Positions 52,225 to 62,606 of a stretch of DNA of 64,000 nt are shown here, one piece after another (within the stretch, counting starts at the first letter, position 1; each line of letters starts with the position of its first letter). The notes below the pieces were generated by a model. It was not told the DNA's origin and did not search any database. It saw only the letters and a list, made by a program, of their open reading frames with translations. This DNA comes from Effusibacillus dendaii. GTDB taxonomy: Bacteria; Bacillota; Bacilli; Tumebacillales; Effusibacillaceae. The DNA lies in assembly GCF_015097055.1 (NCBI RefSeq), contig NZ_AP023366.1, positions 2,374,001 to 2,438,000 of the forward strand. The letters run 5' to 3'. The translations under genes and the position numbers were made by a program.

Positions 52225-52277
52225 CTGATGTGTAAAAGCAACTCATCATTTTTACAACTATTGTGGGGGGGATTCAA

Positions 52278-54191
52278 TTGAAAAGTAAGAAACGATTGCT
52301 TGCACTTGCGGGTTTGGCCATTTCGATGACGACCGTATCGCCTGTTTTTGCGGCGACTGACAAACCGTCCAGCGTTCAATCAATTGAATTTGTTGGCATG
52401 GATGCACCGCAAACAGCGGAAGAAATGGCAAAAGCCTATTCGACAGCAAGCGTTAAAGTTACGTTTCATGACGGTTCGTCCAAACTGTACCCGTTGTCCT
52501 ACAACACCCTGTTTAAGTCGACCGACAAGGTTGGCGGGGTTACGGCCGGAGTGGCAGTTGACGTATACGGAAAACCGATTATGGATACCAGTGTGCCTGG
52601 TCAACCGACTCCATTCGTGTCGGACGATCCGGACGCGAACGGTCTGATTCAGTTTAAAGACGGGAAAGATCGCAACTCGCTTTATCTGCTGACAAACTAT
52701 GAATATATTACCCGTGACAATTCGGGAAAAAGCGCATATGGAATGATTCCAGCTTCGATCAGTCTGACCACGCTGAAACAGGATGAGAAAACGGGACAGT
52801 TGAGCCCGGTGGAGTTGAAAAAAGTTGATTTTTCAGGTGTGAATGGTCTCTGGATTCCCTGCAACGGATCTGTAACTCCCTGGAATACAGAGTTGACCAG
52901 CGAGGAGTATGAGCCGGATGCGCGCGCTTTTGAAGCGAATCCAAGCAACACCTACGTAGCTTATTTCACGAAAAACTACTTCCAGGACGCGAGCAAACAA
53001 GGAAATCCTTACATGTACGGATTTATTCCGGAAATCTCCGTAACGAAAGACGGCAAAACGACCGTTGTGAAACACTACAGTATGGGACGTTTTTCACATG
53101 AATTGGCAAAGGTAATGCCGGACAACAAAACGGTTTACTTCGGCGATGACGGTTCGAACACGATGCTGTTCATGTATGTGGCGGATAAGCCGAAAGATTT
53201 GTCGAGTGGTACGTTATACGCGGCGAAATGGCAGCAGACGAGCGATCAAAACGGAGGATCAGCGAATCTGAAGTGGATCAAGCTTGGTCATGCAACCGAT
53301 AACGAAATTGCAACTTATATCAACCGCAACATAAAATTCAGCGACATCTTTGAAACGGCGGAGATGGATACGCCTGGCTTTACGAAAATCAAAACGTACC
53401 CAAGCGGCAATGTCGAATGGTTGAAAGTAAAACCTGGCATGGAGAAAGCAGCCGCATTTTTGGAGCCGCGCCGATACGGTGCCATGCTTGGCGCGACTTA
53501 CGAATTCAACAAAATGGAAGGCGTAACGCTGAACGCGAAAGACAAGAAACTCTATGTGGCTATGTCTTATGTAGAGAAAGACATGTTGAAAAGCACGGCG
53601 CAGGACGGGCTGCAAGACGACATTCAATTGCCAAAAATCAGTTCCGGCGTCACATATGCACTTTCCCTGGCGGGCGGACAGAAAGACAATAAGCAGGACA
53701 AGATCGACAGCCAATATGTGGCCACCGACATGAGCGGATTCGTTGTCGGGGAAGATATGGCGGCGGCTGATGATAAAGGAAATACGGCGGCAGTCGACAA
53801 GGTGGCAAATCCGGATAATCTGTCGTACTCGGAAGAACTGCGTACATTGTTCATTGGGGAAGACAGTGGCAAACACACAAACAATTTCGTTTGGGCCTAC
53901 AATGTAGATACGAAAAAACTGTCTCGCATCTTGTCATTGCCGGCGGGGTCGGAAGCAACCGGATTACAGTTTAACGGGGATGTCAACGGATTTACTTATA
54001 TCCTGAGCAATTTGCAACACCCGGGCGATTTTGAAACGAAAATTCCGGATCCACTGAAACAGGAAATTGAAAAACGGATCAACCAAAACTTTGACAACAA
54101 GCGTTCCGGGGTGGTCGGCTACATCAGCGGTCTGCCAAGTATGCAAGATCTTATGCAGGGCAATAAAACAGGCAAGGATGACAACAAGTAA
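52278..54191 (+). CDS. phoX: PhoX-family (DUF839) secreted phosphatase
   Basis: 637 residues from TTG 52278 (six bases after a G7 ribosome site). Signal peptide with positive start (KSKKRLLALAGLAISM...SPVFA) and probable cleavage before ATDKPS. The mature protein matches PhoX/DUF839: NSLYLLTNYEYI, GVNGLWIPCNGSVTPWNTELTSEEYEPDARAFE, MGRFSHELAKVMPDNKTVYFGDDG, and late SYSEELRTLFIGEDSGKHTNNFVWAYN. PhoX enzymes are Ca/Fe-dependent alkaline phosphatases, usually Tat-exported; no clear RR motif is seen here (KK instead). Probably PhoP-regulated. Confidence 0.82.
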   Translation: MKSKKRLLALAGLAISMTTVSPVFAATDKPSSVQSIEFVGMDAPQTAEEMAKAYSTASVKVTFHDGSSKLYPLSYNTLFKSTDKVGGVTAGVAVDVYGKPIMDTSVPGQPTPFVSDDPDANGLIQFKDGKDRNSLYLLTNYEYITRDNSGKSAYGMIPASISLTTLKQDEKTGQLSPVELKKVDFSGVNGLWIPCNGSVTPWNTELTSEEYEPDARAFEANPSNTYVAYFTKNYFQDASKQGNPYMYGFIPEISVTKDGKTTVVKHYSMGRFSHELAKVMPDNKTVYFGDDGSNTMLFMYVADKPKDLSSGTLYAAKWQQTSDQNGGSANLKWIKLGHATDNEIATYINRNIKFSDIFETAEMDTPGFTKIKTYPSGNVEWLKVKPGMEKAAAFLEPRRYGAMLGATYEFNKMEGVTLNAKDKKLYVAMSYVEKDMLKSTAQDGLQDDIQLPKISSGVTYALSLAGGQKDNKQDKIDSQYVATDMSGFVVGEDMAAADDKGNTAAVDKVANPDNLSYSEELRTLFIGEDSGKHTNNFVWAYNVDTKKLSRILSLPAGSEATGLQFNGDVNGFTYILSNLQHPGDFETKIPDPLKQEIEKRINQNFDNKRSGVVGYISGLPSMQDLMQGNKTGKDDNK

Positions 54192-54231
54192 AAATCTTGC
54201 CATGCAGGCACAGGGCGCAGGTCATAGGTTT

Positions 54232-54266
54232 GAAGATCCCCGCGGATTACCGTTGGGATCTTCTTT
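54232..54266 (+). terminator. phoX terminator
   Basis: GAAGATCCC and GGGATCTTC inverted, 14-base loop, TTT. Confidence 0.7.
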
Positions 54267-54354
54267 ACATTGGACGACTCTCACCGGATTGGACGGGTTC
54301 CACCAATAACTGCTAAAATATGGATAGCATACATTCCAGAGGTGTAGGATTCGG

Positions 54355-55029
54355 ATGACAATTTTAAAAAACGATTGGGCGCCTCTGCTCGACACGGAGT
54401 TTCAGCAGCCTTACTATCTGCGGCTGCGTGAATTTTTGAAAAATGAATATCGCACGAAGACGGTGTACCCGGACATGCACGACATCTACAATTCGCTGCA
54501 TCTTACCACATTTTCCGCTACCAAGGTGGTCATACTCGGACAAGATCCTTACCACGGACCGGGGCAGGCACATGGGTTAAGTTTTTCTGTCAAACCGGGC
54601 GTAGACATCCCCCCGTCCCTGCAAAACATCTTCAAGGAACTGCAAAGCGATTTGGGTTGCACGATTCCAAATAACGGCTATCTGACCCGGTGGGCGGAGC
54701 AGGGTGTGCTTTTGTTAAATGCAGTGTTGACCGTTCGGGCGGGGGTTCCCAACTCGCACCGGGGGATTGGCTGGGAGACATTTACCGATCAGGTGATTCG
54801 TACATTAAATAGGCGGGAACAACCGGCAGTCTTCCTGCTGTGGGGCAAAAACGCGCAGGAAAAACGGCAATGGATCACGGAACCGCATCATTTGGTGATT
54901 GAGTCGCCTCATCCAAGCCCTTTTTCGGCCAATCGGGGTTTTTTCGGCAGCCGGCCGTTTTCCCGCACAAACCAATTCCTCAAGAAGCACGGACTGACAG
55001 AGATTGATTGGCAAATTCCAAATTTGTAG
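54355..55029 (+). CDS. ung: Uracil-DNA glycosylase
   Basis: 224 residues, family 1. Catalytic Asp and water-activating loop [18 protein letters not shown], uracil-binding [11 protein letters not shown], and the leucine loop [21 protein letters not shown] are complete. Removes uracil from DNA. ATG 54355 with GAGGTG about 11 bases upstream. Confidence 0.97.
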   Translation: MTILKNDWAPLLDTEFQQPYYLRLREFLKNEYRTKTVYPDMHDIYNSLHLTTFSATKVVILGQDPYHGPGQAHGLSFSVKPGVDIPPSLQNIFKELQSDLGCTIPNNGYLTRWAEQGVLLLNAVLTVRAGVPNSHRGIGWETFTDQVIRTLNRREQPAVFLLWGKNAQEKRQWITEPHHLVIESPHPSPFSANRGFFGSRPFSRTNQFLKKHGLTEIDWQIPNL

Positions 55030-55040
55030 GAGGGGATTCT

Positions 55041-55874
55041 GTGATTACAAGCATTGCGGAAGCAGCCGTGTTGAGCAACGGCGTAAAAATGCCCTGGCTC
55101 GGGCTCGGCGTTTATAAGGCGCAGGATGGCGACGAGGTGGAGCGGGCGGTCAAAACGGCCATTCAGGTCGGATACCGCAGCATCGATACGGCTGCCATGT
55201 ACCAGAACGAAACGGGTGTCGGAAAGGCAGTAAAAGAATCTGGTGTACCGCGTGACCAGATTTTTATCACGACGAAAGTATGGAACTCGGATCAGGGATA
55301 TGATTCGACACTGCGGGCGTTTGAAACGAGCCGTAAAAAACTGGGCCTCGACTATCTGGATTTGTATTTAATTCACTGGCCTGTCAAAGGCAAATACAAG
55401 GAAACCTGGAGAGCGATCGAGAAAATCTGCAAAGACGGATTGGCACGCGCTATCGGAGTGTGCAATTTCCATGTGCATCATTTACAGGATCTGATCAGCG
55501 ATTGCGAGATCAAACCGATGGTCAACCAAGTGGAACTGCATCCGATGCTGACACAGAAAGAACTGCTCCAGTTCTGCAAATCGGAAGGGATTCAGATGGA
55601 AGCTTGGGCTCCGCTGATGCGGGGAGGTGACATGCTGCAGCAGCCGATTTTTGTGGAATTGGCGAAGAAATATAACAAAACTCCGGCGCAAATTATACTT
55701 CGTTGGGATCTGCAAAATGGGGTGGTCACAATCCCGAAATCGGTGACGGAACATCGGATCCGGGAAAACGCGGATATTTTCGACTTCGCACTGTCGGCGG
55801 AAGACATGGCAAAGATCGATGCGATGAACCAAAACAAACGGCTGGGACCTGACCCGGATCATTTTAACTTCTAG
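55041..55874 (+). CDS. Aldo/keto reductase
   Basis: 277-residue TIM-barrel oxidoreductase: SIDTAAMYQNETGVGKAVKESG contains catalytic Asp and Tyr, ITTKVWN the Lys, LIHWPVKG the His. The NADPH-binding end IPKSVTEHRIRENADIFDFALS follows. Close to B. subtilis YvgN/YtbE, which reduce methylglyoxal and other aldehydes. GTG 55041 with AGGAGGGG about 8 bases upstream, 11 bases after ung. Confidence 0.9.
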   Translation: MITSIAEAAVLSNGVKMPWLGLGVYKAQDGDEVERAVKTAIQVGYRSIDTAAMYQNETGVGKAVKESGVPRDQIFITTKVWNSDQGYDSTLRAFETSRKKLGLDYLDLYLIHWPVKGKYKETWRAIEKICKDGLARAIGVCNFHVHHLQDLISDCEIKPMVNQVELHPMLTQKELLQFCKSEGIQMEAWAPLMRGGDMLQQPIFVELAKKYNKTPAQIILRWDLQNGVVTIPKSVTEHRIRENADIFDFALSAEDMAKIDAMNQNKRLGPDPDHFNF

Positions 55875-55939
55875 GGTGCTTTGCTTACGTTTTTGCATTA
55901 CAACATATTCCACTTCATGCGTGGCGGGGAGGAATCGAA

Positions 55940-56692
55940 ATGAAACCATTGCAAGGAAGAGTAGTATTGATAACTGGCGCGAGCCGGGGAATTGGAGCGG
56001 CGACTGCGGTTTTGATGGCCAAAGCGGGTGCTGATGTAGCGGTCAACTTTTTCAGTTCGGAATCGGAAGCGGCGAAAGTGGTCGCCCAAATCGAGCAGCA
56101 GGGGCAAAAGGCGATTGCCGTTCAGGCCGATGTTCGAAATGCAGAGGATGTCAAACGTCTGGTTGAAACGACTGTCAACCAGTTCGGCAGATTGGATGTG
56201 CTGGTCAGCAACGCCAACATTAATTTTGCATATAAACCGTTTATGGAGATGAGTTGGGACGAGTTTTCCGAAAAACTGAATGGCGAGATGGCGACCGCAT
56301 TCCGGTTATGCCAAGCGGTCGTGCCGCACATGGAGAAACAGGGCGGCGGTAAAATCATTACGATTGCGAGCGGTTTGGCACGCACTCCGTCCCCCAACTT
56401 TATCGCACATGGTTCTGCCAAAGCTGCGCTCGTAACATTCACCAAGTATCTGGCACAGGAGCTTGGACCGAAAAATATTACGGCAAACGTCGTGTCGCCG
56501 GGATTGGTTTTGACTGATGCTACGAAACATCAACCGAAAGAAATGCATGAAATGATGGCGAACTTGACGCCGCTGCACCGTCTGGCACAACCGGAAGACA
56601 TTGCGGGTGCCGTGTTAAGTCTGGCAGCCGATTGGAACAGCTTTGCGACAGGCGTATATCTGCCGGTCAATGGCGGAATGGATTTGTCGTAA
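55940..56692 (+). CDS. SDR-family protein with His in place of the catalytic Tyr
   Basis: 250 residues, Rossmann cofactor loop TGASRGIGAAT. Ser144 is present in TIASG, and Lys161 in SAKAAL, but the expected YxxxK reads H157GSAK; the NNAG motif reads SNAN. Overall similarity is to FabG-like reductases. Whether it is active with His is unknown; some SDRs of this type occur in biosynthetic clusters. GGGGAGG upstream of ATG 55940. Confidence 0.85.
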   Translation: MKPLQGRVVLITGASRGIGAATAVLMAKAGADVAVNFFSSESEAAKVVAQIEQQGQKAIAVQADVRNAEDVKRLVETTVNQFGRLDVLVSNANINFAYKPFMEMSWDEFSEKLNGEMATAFRLCQAVVPHMEKQGGGKIITIASGLARTPSPNFIAHGSAKAALVTFTKYLAQELGPKNITANVVSPGLVLTDATKHQPKEMHEMMANLTPLHRLAQPEDIAGAVLSLAADWNSFATGVYLPVNGGMDLS

Positions 56693-56732
56693 TACGAAAT
56701 ATTGCAGTAGAGCAAACGATTGCAGTAGAACA

Positions 56733-56761
56733 AACGCTTCCCTCAGCAGGGAGGCGTTTTT
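56733..56761 (+). terminator. Terminator after the SDR gene
   Basis: AACGCTTCCCT and AGGGAGGCGTT (one G-T) with loop CAGC, then TTTT. Directly upstream lies a tandem 18-base repeat (56702-56737, one or two mismatches). Confidence 0.8.
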
Positions 56762-56915
56762 GCGTATCGGAATATGCCAAAAGTCATGCCTGAATATAGA
56801 TCGCGTTACACTGGTGAGGAATGCCGCTTTTCGCAAAAATAAAGGAGAAATGGGGCACATCTTGAGGAACTGCGTACATGGGGGAGACAACTTCATTGCA
56901 AAAGGGGAAGATCGG

Positions 56916-57389
56916 ATGCTCTTGTTTAAAATTTTTCTGGTGCTTCATATACTGGCCGGATTTCTGGCACTTTGTATTTTCTGGATACCGATCGTGACCA
57001 AAAAAGGAGGCAAGCTCCACAATCGAATTGGCTGGATATATGTGGCCGCGATGTCCGCAGTTTCCTTATCTGCCTTGTATTTGGCCGTTTATCGCATCTT
57101 TTTCGATGTCACAAGTGACGCAAACCGGGTGGCGTTTTCCTGGTTTCTGATCTTTATTGCGATTCTCAGTTCAGCCACCGCCTGGTACGGGCTGCGCGTA
57201 CTCCGCTTTAAAAACAGGAAGCAGGCGCACCGGAATCCGGTTGACCTGTTGTTCCCGGCTCTGTTGACTCTATCTGGCATTGCGATCAGCGCTTATGGCT
57301 TTGTGATCAGCTTTCCGCTGTTAAAATGGTTCCCGATTATCATCAACAGACCCGTTAAACACTTTCAGGCAAAAATCCGGTCTGGCTGA
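56916..57389 (+). CDS. Membrane protein, DUF2306-like, probably truncated
   Basis: 157 residues from ATG 56916 behind AAGGGGAAG. Helices near 5-23, 38-60, 75-95 and 110-135; LHILAGFLALCIFWIPIVTKKGGKLHNRIGWIYV is typical of the DUF2306 family. The family usually continues with further helices; here the last residues (NRPVKHFQAKIRSG) overlap the end of the convergent radical SAM gene by 35 bases, suggesting loss of the 3' part. Confidence 0.65.
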   Translation: MLLFKIFLVLHILAGFLALCIFWIPIVTKKGGKLHNRIGWIYVAAMSAVSLSALYLAVYRIFFDVTSDANRVAFSWFLIFIAILSSATAWYGLRVLRFKNRKQAHRNPVDLLFPALLTLSGIAISAYGFVISFPLLKWFPIIINRPVKHFQAKIRSG

Positions 57390-58179
57390 GATAAATTTGC
57401 CCTTTGAAATCGCGTTGAAAATCGGCTATGAGGCGAGTGTACGCTTCTTTGTCATACCATTCATCCCAACCGTTTTGATGAAAAATCTGCCGGATGCCAA
57501 GCTGCTCCGTCCGTTTGCCGCCACTGCCGTCTCCTCTGAAAAAATCATCGATGCAGACGCGGGATGTAACGGCAGACAATGTTTTGGGAAACGCAGGTGT
57601 ACAAGGCAAAAGTGGCGAAACCGCCGCCTGGGTCGGCACTCCGGCTGCGGTCAGCCTTTTCAGGGCAGACAGCCGGGCTGGTATGGAGGGAGACAACGGC
57701 GCAAACGCGCGGCGTACGTCGTCCCGGTCCGTTTCAATTGTCAGGCTGATCCGAATGCGGTTTTTCAGCTGGCAGAACAGATCGATATCGCGCACAACCA
57801 ACGGACTGCGGGTTTGGACGAATAGAAACGCAGGCGGATTTTCCGCCAAAACTTCCAAGAAGGATCGGGTAATTTTCTCACGATATTCAACAGGCTGGTA
57901 GGGGTCGGTGCTGGAGGAGAGGAAAATCGTGACCGGCCCTTTTTGATTTGCACGTTTTAATTCAGTCCGCAAATGATCGGCCGCGTTCTGCTTTACATCC
58001 ACCCACGATCCCCACGGGCTGCCGCGAAACAGGGCCACTGGCATACGCCGCACATAGCAGTAGGAACAGGCGAAAGTACAGCCGACATACGGATTCAACG
58101 TGTGGCTGTATTCCGTCAGATAGCCGCTGGCAGGTGTCAGAACGCGGGTTGGGATTTTGTGTTCGATCGTTATTTTCAT
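57355..58179 (-). CDS. Radical SAM protein, spore photoproduct lyase-like (Rv2578c type)
   Basis: 274 residues. NPYVGCTFACSYCYVR carries a C-x3-C-x2-C cluster motif (Cys34, 38, 41) for 4Fe-4S and SAM; then FLSSSTDPYQPVEY and LTIETDRDDVRRAFAP. This group is annotated as SPL-family radical SAM but lacks the DNA-lesion-specific C-terminal Cys region of true SplB, so its substrate is unknown. Downstream of the NAD-binding protein gene by 18 bases. Confidence 0.85.
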   Translation of the reverse strand: MKITIEHKIPTRVLTPASGYLTEYSHTLNPYVGCTFACSYCYVRRMPVALFRGSPWGSWVDVKQNAADHLRTELKRANQKGPVTIFLSSSTDPYQPVEYREKITRSFLEVLAENPPAFLFVQTRSPLVVRDIDLFCQLKNRIRISLTIETDRDDVRRAFAPLSPSIPARLSALKRLTAAGVPTQAAVSPLLPCTPAFPKTLSAVTSRVCIDDFFRGDGSGGKRTEQLGIRQIFHQNGWDEWYDKEAYTRLIADFQRDFKGQIYLSQTGFLPESV

Positions 58180-58197
58180 TGCGGTTCTCCCGTAGGT

Positions 58198-59157
58198 TTA
58201 TCGGTTCGCTTCTTGCAGGCTCCGTATCGTCATCCGAATTCCTTCTGCATAAGGAGTTTTCGGAACCGGTCCAATCTGCCGTTCATATTTTTCCCCGCTG
58301 AGGACGAGAGGCTGCTCGTTTAAATACATCATTTCCACCGCTTCCCGCACTATAGGGTTGAACAGCCCGACGAAAGCCATCATGTTTTTGCCGATCGAAC
58401 GCACGGGTTTGTTCGTACCTGCCGCGTCTTTGGCAATCTGAATAATTTCTCTGCCTGTGATGGTGCCGGGGCCTGGTATGTTCCAATTTTGACCGTATGC
58501 ATCCGCGTGCTTGGAAAGTTCCGCCACCGCTTTGGCGCCATCGGGTGTATAGATAAACTCGCGGGGAAGGTCCTGACTGCCGATAAAAATACCCGATTTT
58601 CCTTTGACAATTGCCTGAAATGTCACATCAAGCAGGGTGTTTCGCGCTTCCGGCCCGTAAAAATCAGGCAGTCTGGCAATCAGTGCAGGAAGGCCCGTCT
58701 GATGGGCGGCAAAGATCAGCCGTTCCATCTCAAGCCGCAGTTTGCCTTTCTTCGTGTGAGGTTCCTTTGGGTGATTCTCTGTTACTCGATCCATTTGCGG
58801 TCGGCCGTAGGGATATACGTTGTCGACTACAACCAGCTTCGACCGGTTCATTTTAGCCGCTTGCACTACATGATTCGCCAGCGTTAAAAGTTTTGCTTCC
58901 CACTCTGGATAGGGAATGTTCACGCTGTGAATAATTAGGTCTGCGCCGCGTGTAGCATTCACAAGATCCTCAAGGTTAAACACATCCCCAGCGTAATAAC
59001 TCATGAGGTACTTCCTGTCACCGCATTTATTCCGCAGGGCAGCCAATTTTGATTTGGTTCTGGCAAACGCAACCGTCTCAAATCCTTGCCCAACCAATTC
59101 CTTCACCAGTGCGCTCCCCATGCCGCCTGTTGCTCCGAGTACAACCACTTTTTCCAT
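58198..59157 (-). CDS. NAD-dependent epimerase-like (extended SDR) protein
   Basis: 319 residues: VVVLGATGGMGSALVKEL nucleotide-binding loop, SVNIPYPEW, VVVDNVYPYGRP with a YxxxK-like site further on (KKGKLRLEMERL), and LPREFIYTPDGAKAVAEL. Resembles NAD(P)-binding NmrA/epimerase-like proteins; substrate unknown. GGAG upstream of the ATG. Leads the two-gene minus-strand unit with the radical SAM gene. Confidence 0.85.
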   Translation of the reverse strand: MEKVVVLGATGGMGSALVKELVGQGFETVAFARTKSKLAALRNKCGDRKYLMSYYAGDVFNLEDLVNATRGADLIIHSVNIPYPEWEAKLLTLANHVVQAAKMNRSKLVVVDNVYPYGRPQMDRVTENHPKEPHTKKGKLRLEMERLIFAAHQTGLPALIARLPDFYGPEARNTLLDVTFQAIVKGKSGIFIGSQDLPREFIYTPDGAKAVAELSKHADAYGQNWNIPGPGTITGREIIQIAKDAAGTNKPVRSIGKNMMAFVGLFNPIVREAVEMMYLNEQPLVLSGEKYERQIGPVPKTPYAEGIRMTIRSLQEANR

Positions 59158-59386
59158 TTGAGGAATCTCCTTCTATCCGAGATGATATGTCAATTATAAA
59201 GTATTTTCTACCGTCAATGCGGTTGTGTGTTGTCAATGCGGTTATGTCCAGGGTGCAGGAACACAGGCCGATCATGACGTATATTAGTTTAGCCGTGGGG
59301 ATTGCGAGTATTTGACGTGCTGCCGTTGCCAGAGCAGGATCGGCAGAAATTTATTTTAAAACGATCAAGTGAAAGGGAGATTCAGC

Positions 59387-61090
59387 ATGAGATTAGGCTT
59401 CAAGTTTAAACTTCTTGTGTATTTGCTGCTTATTATTGTCATCGGAACCGGGTTGTTAGGTATGTATCTTGTCAATCAGGCAAACGACAATGTGCTGGCA
59501 GGTGCACAATCAAAGTTAAAATCCGATTTGGCATTGGGAAGAACCGTATTGGAAGAAAAATTTCCGGGCGATTGGTCCGTACAAAACAATCAGCTTTATA
59601 AAGGTGATGTTCTGATCAACGGTAACTTTTCGGTTGTTGATGAAATCGGCGGACTTACGGGCGATACGGTTACCATTTTCATGGGAGACACGCGGGTTGC
59701 CACAAACGTGAAAAAGCCGGATGGCAGCCGGGCTGTCGGTACAAAAGTATCGGATGCTGTCGCACAGGCGGTTTTGAAAGAAGGGAAAGTTTATATCGGA
59801 ACAGCCGACGTGGTGGGCACGATCAACCAGACAGCATATGAACCGATCAAAAATCAAAGCGGTCAGATTATCGGCATCTGGTATGTGGGAGTTCCAAATT
59901 CCCCCTACGAAGCAATGGCCAACAGTTTTAAGAATCAAGTGATTTTATTCGTCGTGGTTGAGGTTGTTGTCGTGTCTGCTCTTTTATGGATTTACCTAAG
60001 TATTCGAATCAAGCCGCTTACCCAACTGACAAAGGTAGCGGAGCAAGTGGCGGAAGGAAATTTGCAGGTGGAAGTCGTGAAAAATTCAGCCAAAGACGAG
60101 ATCGGACGTCTGTCTGTAGCTGTCAATACGATGGTCGACAGCCTGCGCGATCTTTTGAAAAATATAAACAACCAGGTCTATGCGGCTGCCCAGCAGGTGG
60201 CAGAGTCGACTGAATCGATGGCCAAGTCGGTGGAACAGATTTCGCTGACTTTTTCGGAGATCTCCGCAAGTTCGGCAGAAGTATCGTCTGAGGCGGCACA
60301 AGGCAGCCATTCTGTTGCAGAAGCGTCGAAAGTCTTAATGGAACTGTCGTCTCTCATACAAGTAGCCCATTCGAAGGCGAATGAAGCGGCAGAAAGTTCA
60401 AAGATCACATTGCAGGCTGCATCGCAAGGGAAGAAAACGACGGCCGAAACGATCGAACGTATGGAAACGATCAGAAGTAAGACAGCAGAAACGGGACATC
60501 TGATGGAAGTTCTCGACGAATATTCAAAGAAAATCGGTTTGATGACCAACACCATCACCGACATCGCCAATCAGACCAACCTGCTGGCGTTGAACGCCGG
60601 AATTGAAGCCGCTAGAGCAGGCGAAGCGGGCAGGGGATTTGCCGTCGTAGCGGAAGAGGTCCGTAAGCTGGCGGAACAATCGAACCGAGGAGCATCCGAG
60701 GTGGCTGATCTGGTTCGGAAAATTTCCGAGAGCATTGAAATGGCCGTTTCGGCAACTGAACAAAGCCGGTTAGAAGTGGAACAAGGCGTGACAGCCGCTA
60801 AAACGGCGGGCGAGGCGCTGCAAAATATTTTGGGGGCGGTCAACGGTACCGTCAAAAATATAGAGGAGATCACAAATGTGACCAACGAAGAGGTTTCCAC
60901 TTCTGAAAAGATCGTATCATTGATTCAATCGGTTGCCACCATCATCGATCATTCGATGGCCGGCTCACAGGAAGTGACCCAGTCAATTGAACGCCTTTCC
61001 GCGGAAGTGGAAGAGATTGCGGCAAGTTCGGAGGAAATATCCGCCATGACAAACGATTTGAAACAGACCGTGGAAAGGCTCAAAGTATAA
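59387..61090 (+). CDS. Methyl-accepting chemotaxis protein
   Basis: 567 residues: helix (about 7-28), extracellular single-Cache domain with [20 protein letters not shown]...[13 protein letters not shown], second helix (about 184-208), HAMP ([21 protein letters not shown]), and a long cytoplasmic coiled coil with the hairpin tip [35 protein letters not shown]. The Cache type resembles small-ligand (organic acid) sensors. ATG 59387 with AAAGGGAG about 9 bases upstream. Confidence 0.95.
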   Translation: MRLGFKFKLLVYLLLIIVIGTGLLGMYLVNQANDNVLAGAQSKLKSDLALGRTVLEEKFPGDWSVQNNQLYKGDVLINGNFSVVDEIGGLTGDTVTIFMGDTRVATNVKKPDGSRAVGTKVSDAVAQAVLKEGKVYIGTADVVGTINQTAYEPIKNQSGQIIGIWYVGVPNSPYEAMANSFKNQVILFVVVEVVVVSALLWIYLSIRIKPLTQLTKVAEQVAEGNLQVEVVKNSAKDEIGRLSVAVNTMVDSLRDLLKNINNQVYAAAQQVAESTESMAKSVEQISLTFSEISASSAEVSSEAAQGSHSVAEASKVLMELSSLIQVAHSKANEAAESSKITLQAASQGKKTTAETIERMETIRSKTAETGHLMEVLDEYSKKIGLMTNTITDIANQTNLLALNAGIEAARAGEAGRGFAVVAEEVRKLAEQSNRGASEVADLVRKISESIEMAVSATEQSRLEVEQGVTAAKTAGEALQNILGAVNGTVKNIEEITNVTNEEVSTSEKIVSLIQSVATIIDHSMAGSQEVTQSIERLSAEVEEIAASSEEISAMTNDLKQTVERLKV

Positions 61091-61131
61091 AGTGGAATTG
61101 GATAGCGTCATAAAAAGCGACTGGGGGCCGA

Positions 61132-62496
61132 TTAACGGCTTCCTGCTTTTTGTCTGGCGACCGCATTTGGCATACGAATGGTCAGCATCAGTACGATTGC
61201 CGCAATTACGGCACAAACGACCGCAATTTCATGAAAATGAGCGGTCGTAATCTGTTTCCCGAATAAAACACCCAGCAAGCTGGATGACAAAATTGTTCCG
61301 ATATAACGGGATGTCATGAACAAACCGGAAGCAGTTCCCGTTTCGGATGGTTCTACATGTGCGTACAGAGCGCTTTGCATCGATAAATTGTTAAATCCGT
61401 TGCTGATGCCCAGCACGGAAAAGATAAGGAACATCCAGACGGCAGATGTCTGATCATGAACCGACAGCATGAGTAAAACACCAATCGTTAAAACAGCAGC
61501 GCCAACCGTTAGCGCCGGTTTCGCGCCGCTGCGGTCAATCCAGCGTCCGACCAGCGGCGTGATAATGACACCAAAACCGGCAATGGAAAGCATCATCAAA
61601 CCGCTGTTTTTGGCGTCAAAATGATGCACATTCTGCAAATAGGAAGGGACGCCGAAAAACACCGAATAAAAAATCGTGTTTACCAAAATAAATTGCGCAT
61701 AGATCAGCGTGACATTTACATTCTTGCGAAGAGATTTTACATCAATAAACGGATCTTCCCGAGTCGATTCAAGTTTATAAAAGAAACCGGCAAGCAAAAT
61801 GCCTGCGATAAGCATCCACCAATTGACCGTTTGTTCGAGCGAGAGCAAAAACAGCAGCCAACTGATGATCATGGCGGAAAAAAGGGCAACGCCAGCCAGG
61901 TCAATTCTCGCTTTTTGCTTCGGCATGCCGGAATCCTTCGGCAAAATCCGAATTGCCAAGATAAATGAGGAAAGAATAAATGGCAAATTAATTAAAAAAA
62001 CGGCAGGCCAGTCTCCGAAATGTAAAAGGAAGCCCCCGACAGACGGTCCGAACGCGGCAGATGTTGAGGAAAAGATCGATAGAACCCCCAGCGCCTTTGC
62101 CTGATTGGTGGTGATTATGCGGCGGACAATGCCCATCCCGGCTGGAAATAGAGTGGAACTGCCGATTGCCTGCACAATCCGAAACACAAGCAGCCAACCG
62201 AAGTTGGGTGAAAGAGGAGCCAGCAGGGACGCAGCCGCAATCAGAAACAAGCCCCATAAAAAAAGCCGCTTTTGGCCGTATATGTCGCTCAGTTTCCCCA
62301 TTACGGGCTGCCCGATTCCGCTTGCCAGATAATAGGTCGAGATCAGCCAGGAGGCATCCGAAAAAGTGAGGTGAAACTCTTCCTGCAGGCGAGCCAGGGC
62401 AATCGCAATCATGGAGGAGTTAAGCGGATTGAGCATGGTACCAAGTGCAACGGTGGTGAGCAGCAGTAGATATCGTTTCTCTCCCGAATTTTTCAT
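61132..62496 (-). CDS. MFS transporter (DHA2/EmrB-like)
   Basis: 454 residues, about 12-14 helices, complete. TVALGTMLNPLNSSMIAIALARLQ, motif A GKLSDIYGQKRLF, motif C SAAFGPSVGGFL, and the late FGVPSYLQNVHHFDAKNSGLMMLSIAGFGVIITPLVGRWIDR. Drug/proton antiporter is likely. ATG 62496; the GTG at 62511 lies in the AGAGGTGATC ribosome site. Confidence 0.88.
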   Translation of the reverse strand: MKNSGEKRYLLLLTTVALGTMLNPLNSSMIAIALARLQEEFHLTFSDASWLISTYYLASGIGQPVMGKLSDIYGQKRLFLWGLFLIAAASLLAPLSPNFGWLLVFRIVQAIGSSTLFPAGMGIVRRIITTNQAKALGVLSIFSSTSAAFGPSVGGFLLHFGDWPAVFLINLPFILSSFILAIRILPKDSGMPKQKARIDLAGVALFSAMIISWLLFLLSLEQTVNWWMLIAGILLAGFFYKLESTREDPFIDVKSLRKNVNVTLIYAQFILVNTIFYSVFFGVPSYLQNVHHFDAKNSGLMMLSIAGFGVIITPLVGRWIDRSGAKPALTVGAAVLTIGVLLMLSVHDQTSAVWMFLIFSVLGISNGFNNLSMQSALYAHVEPSETGTASGLFMTSRYIGTILSSSLLGVLFGKQITTAHFHEIAVVCAVIAAIVLMLTIRMPNAVARQKAGSR

Positions 62497-62606
62497 AAGC
62501 TGGACGATCACCTCTGTTTATGGGAATGAATGAGTTTATTCTAACATGCGGAATTTGTTTATTTCCATTCAAAACCATTAGAATAAATACGGGGGAGGGA
62601 ATTAGA

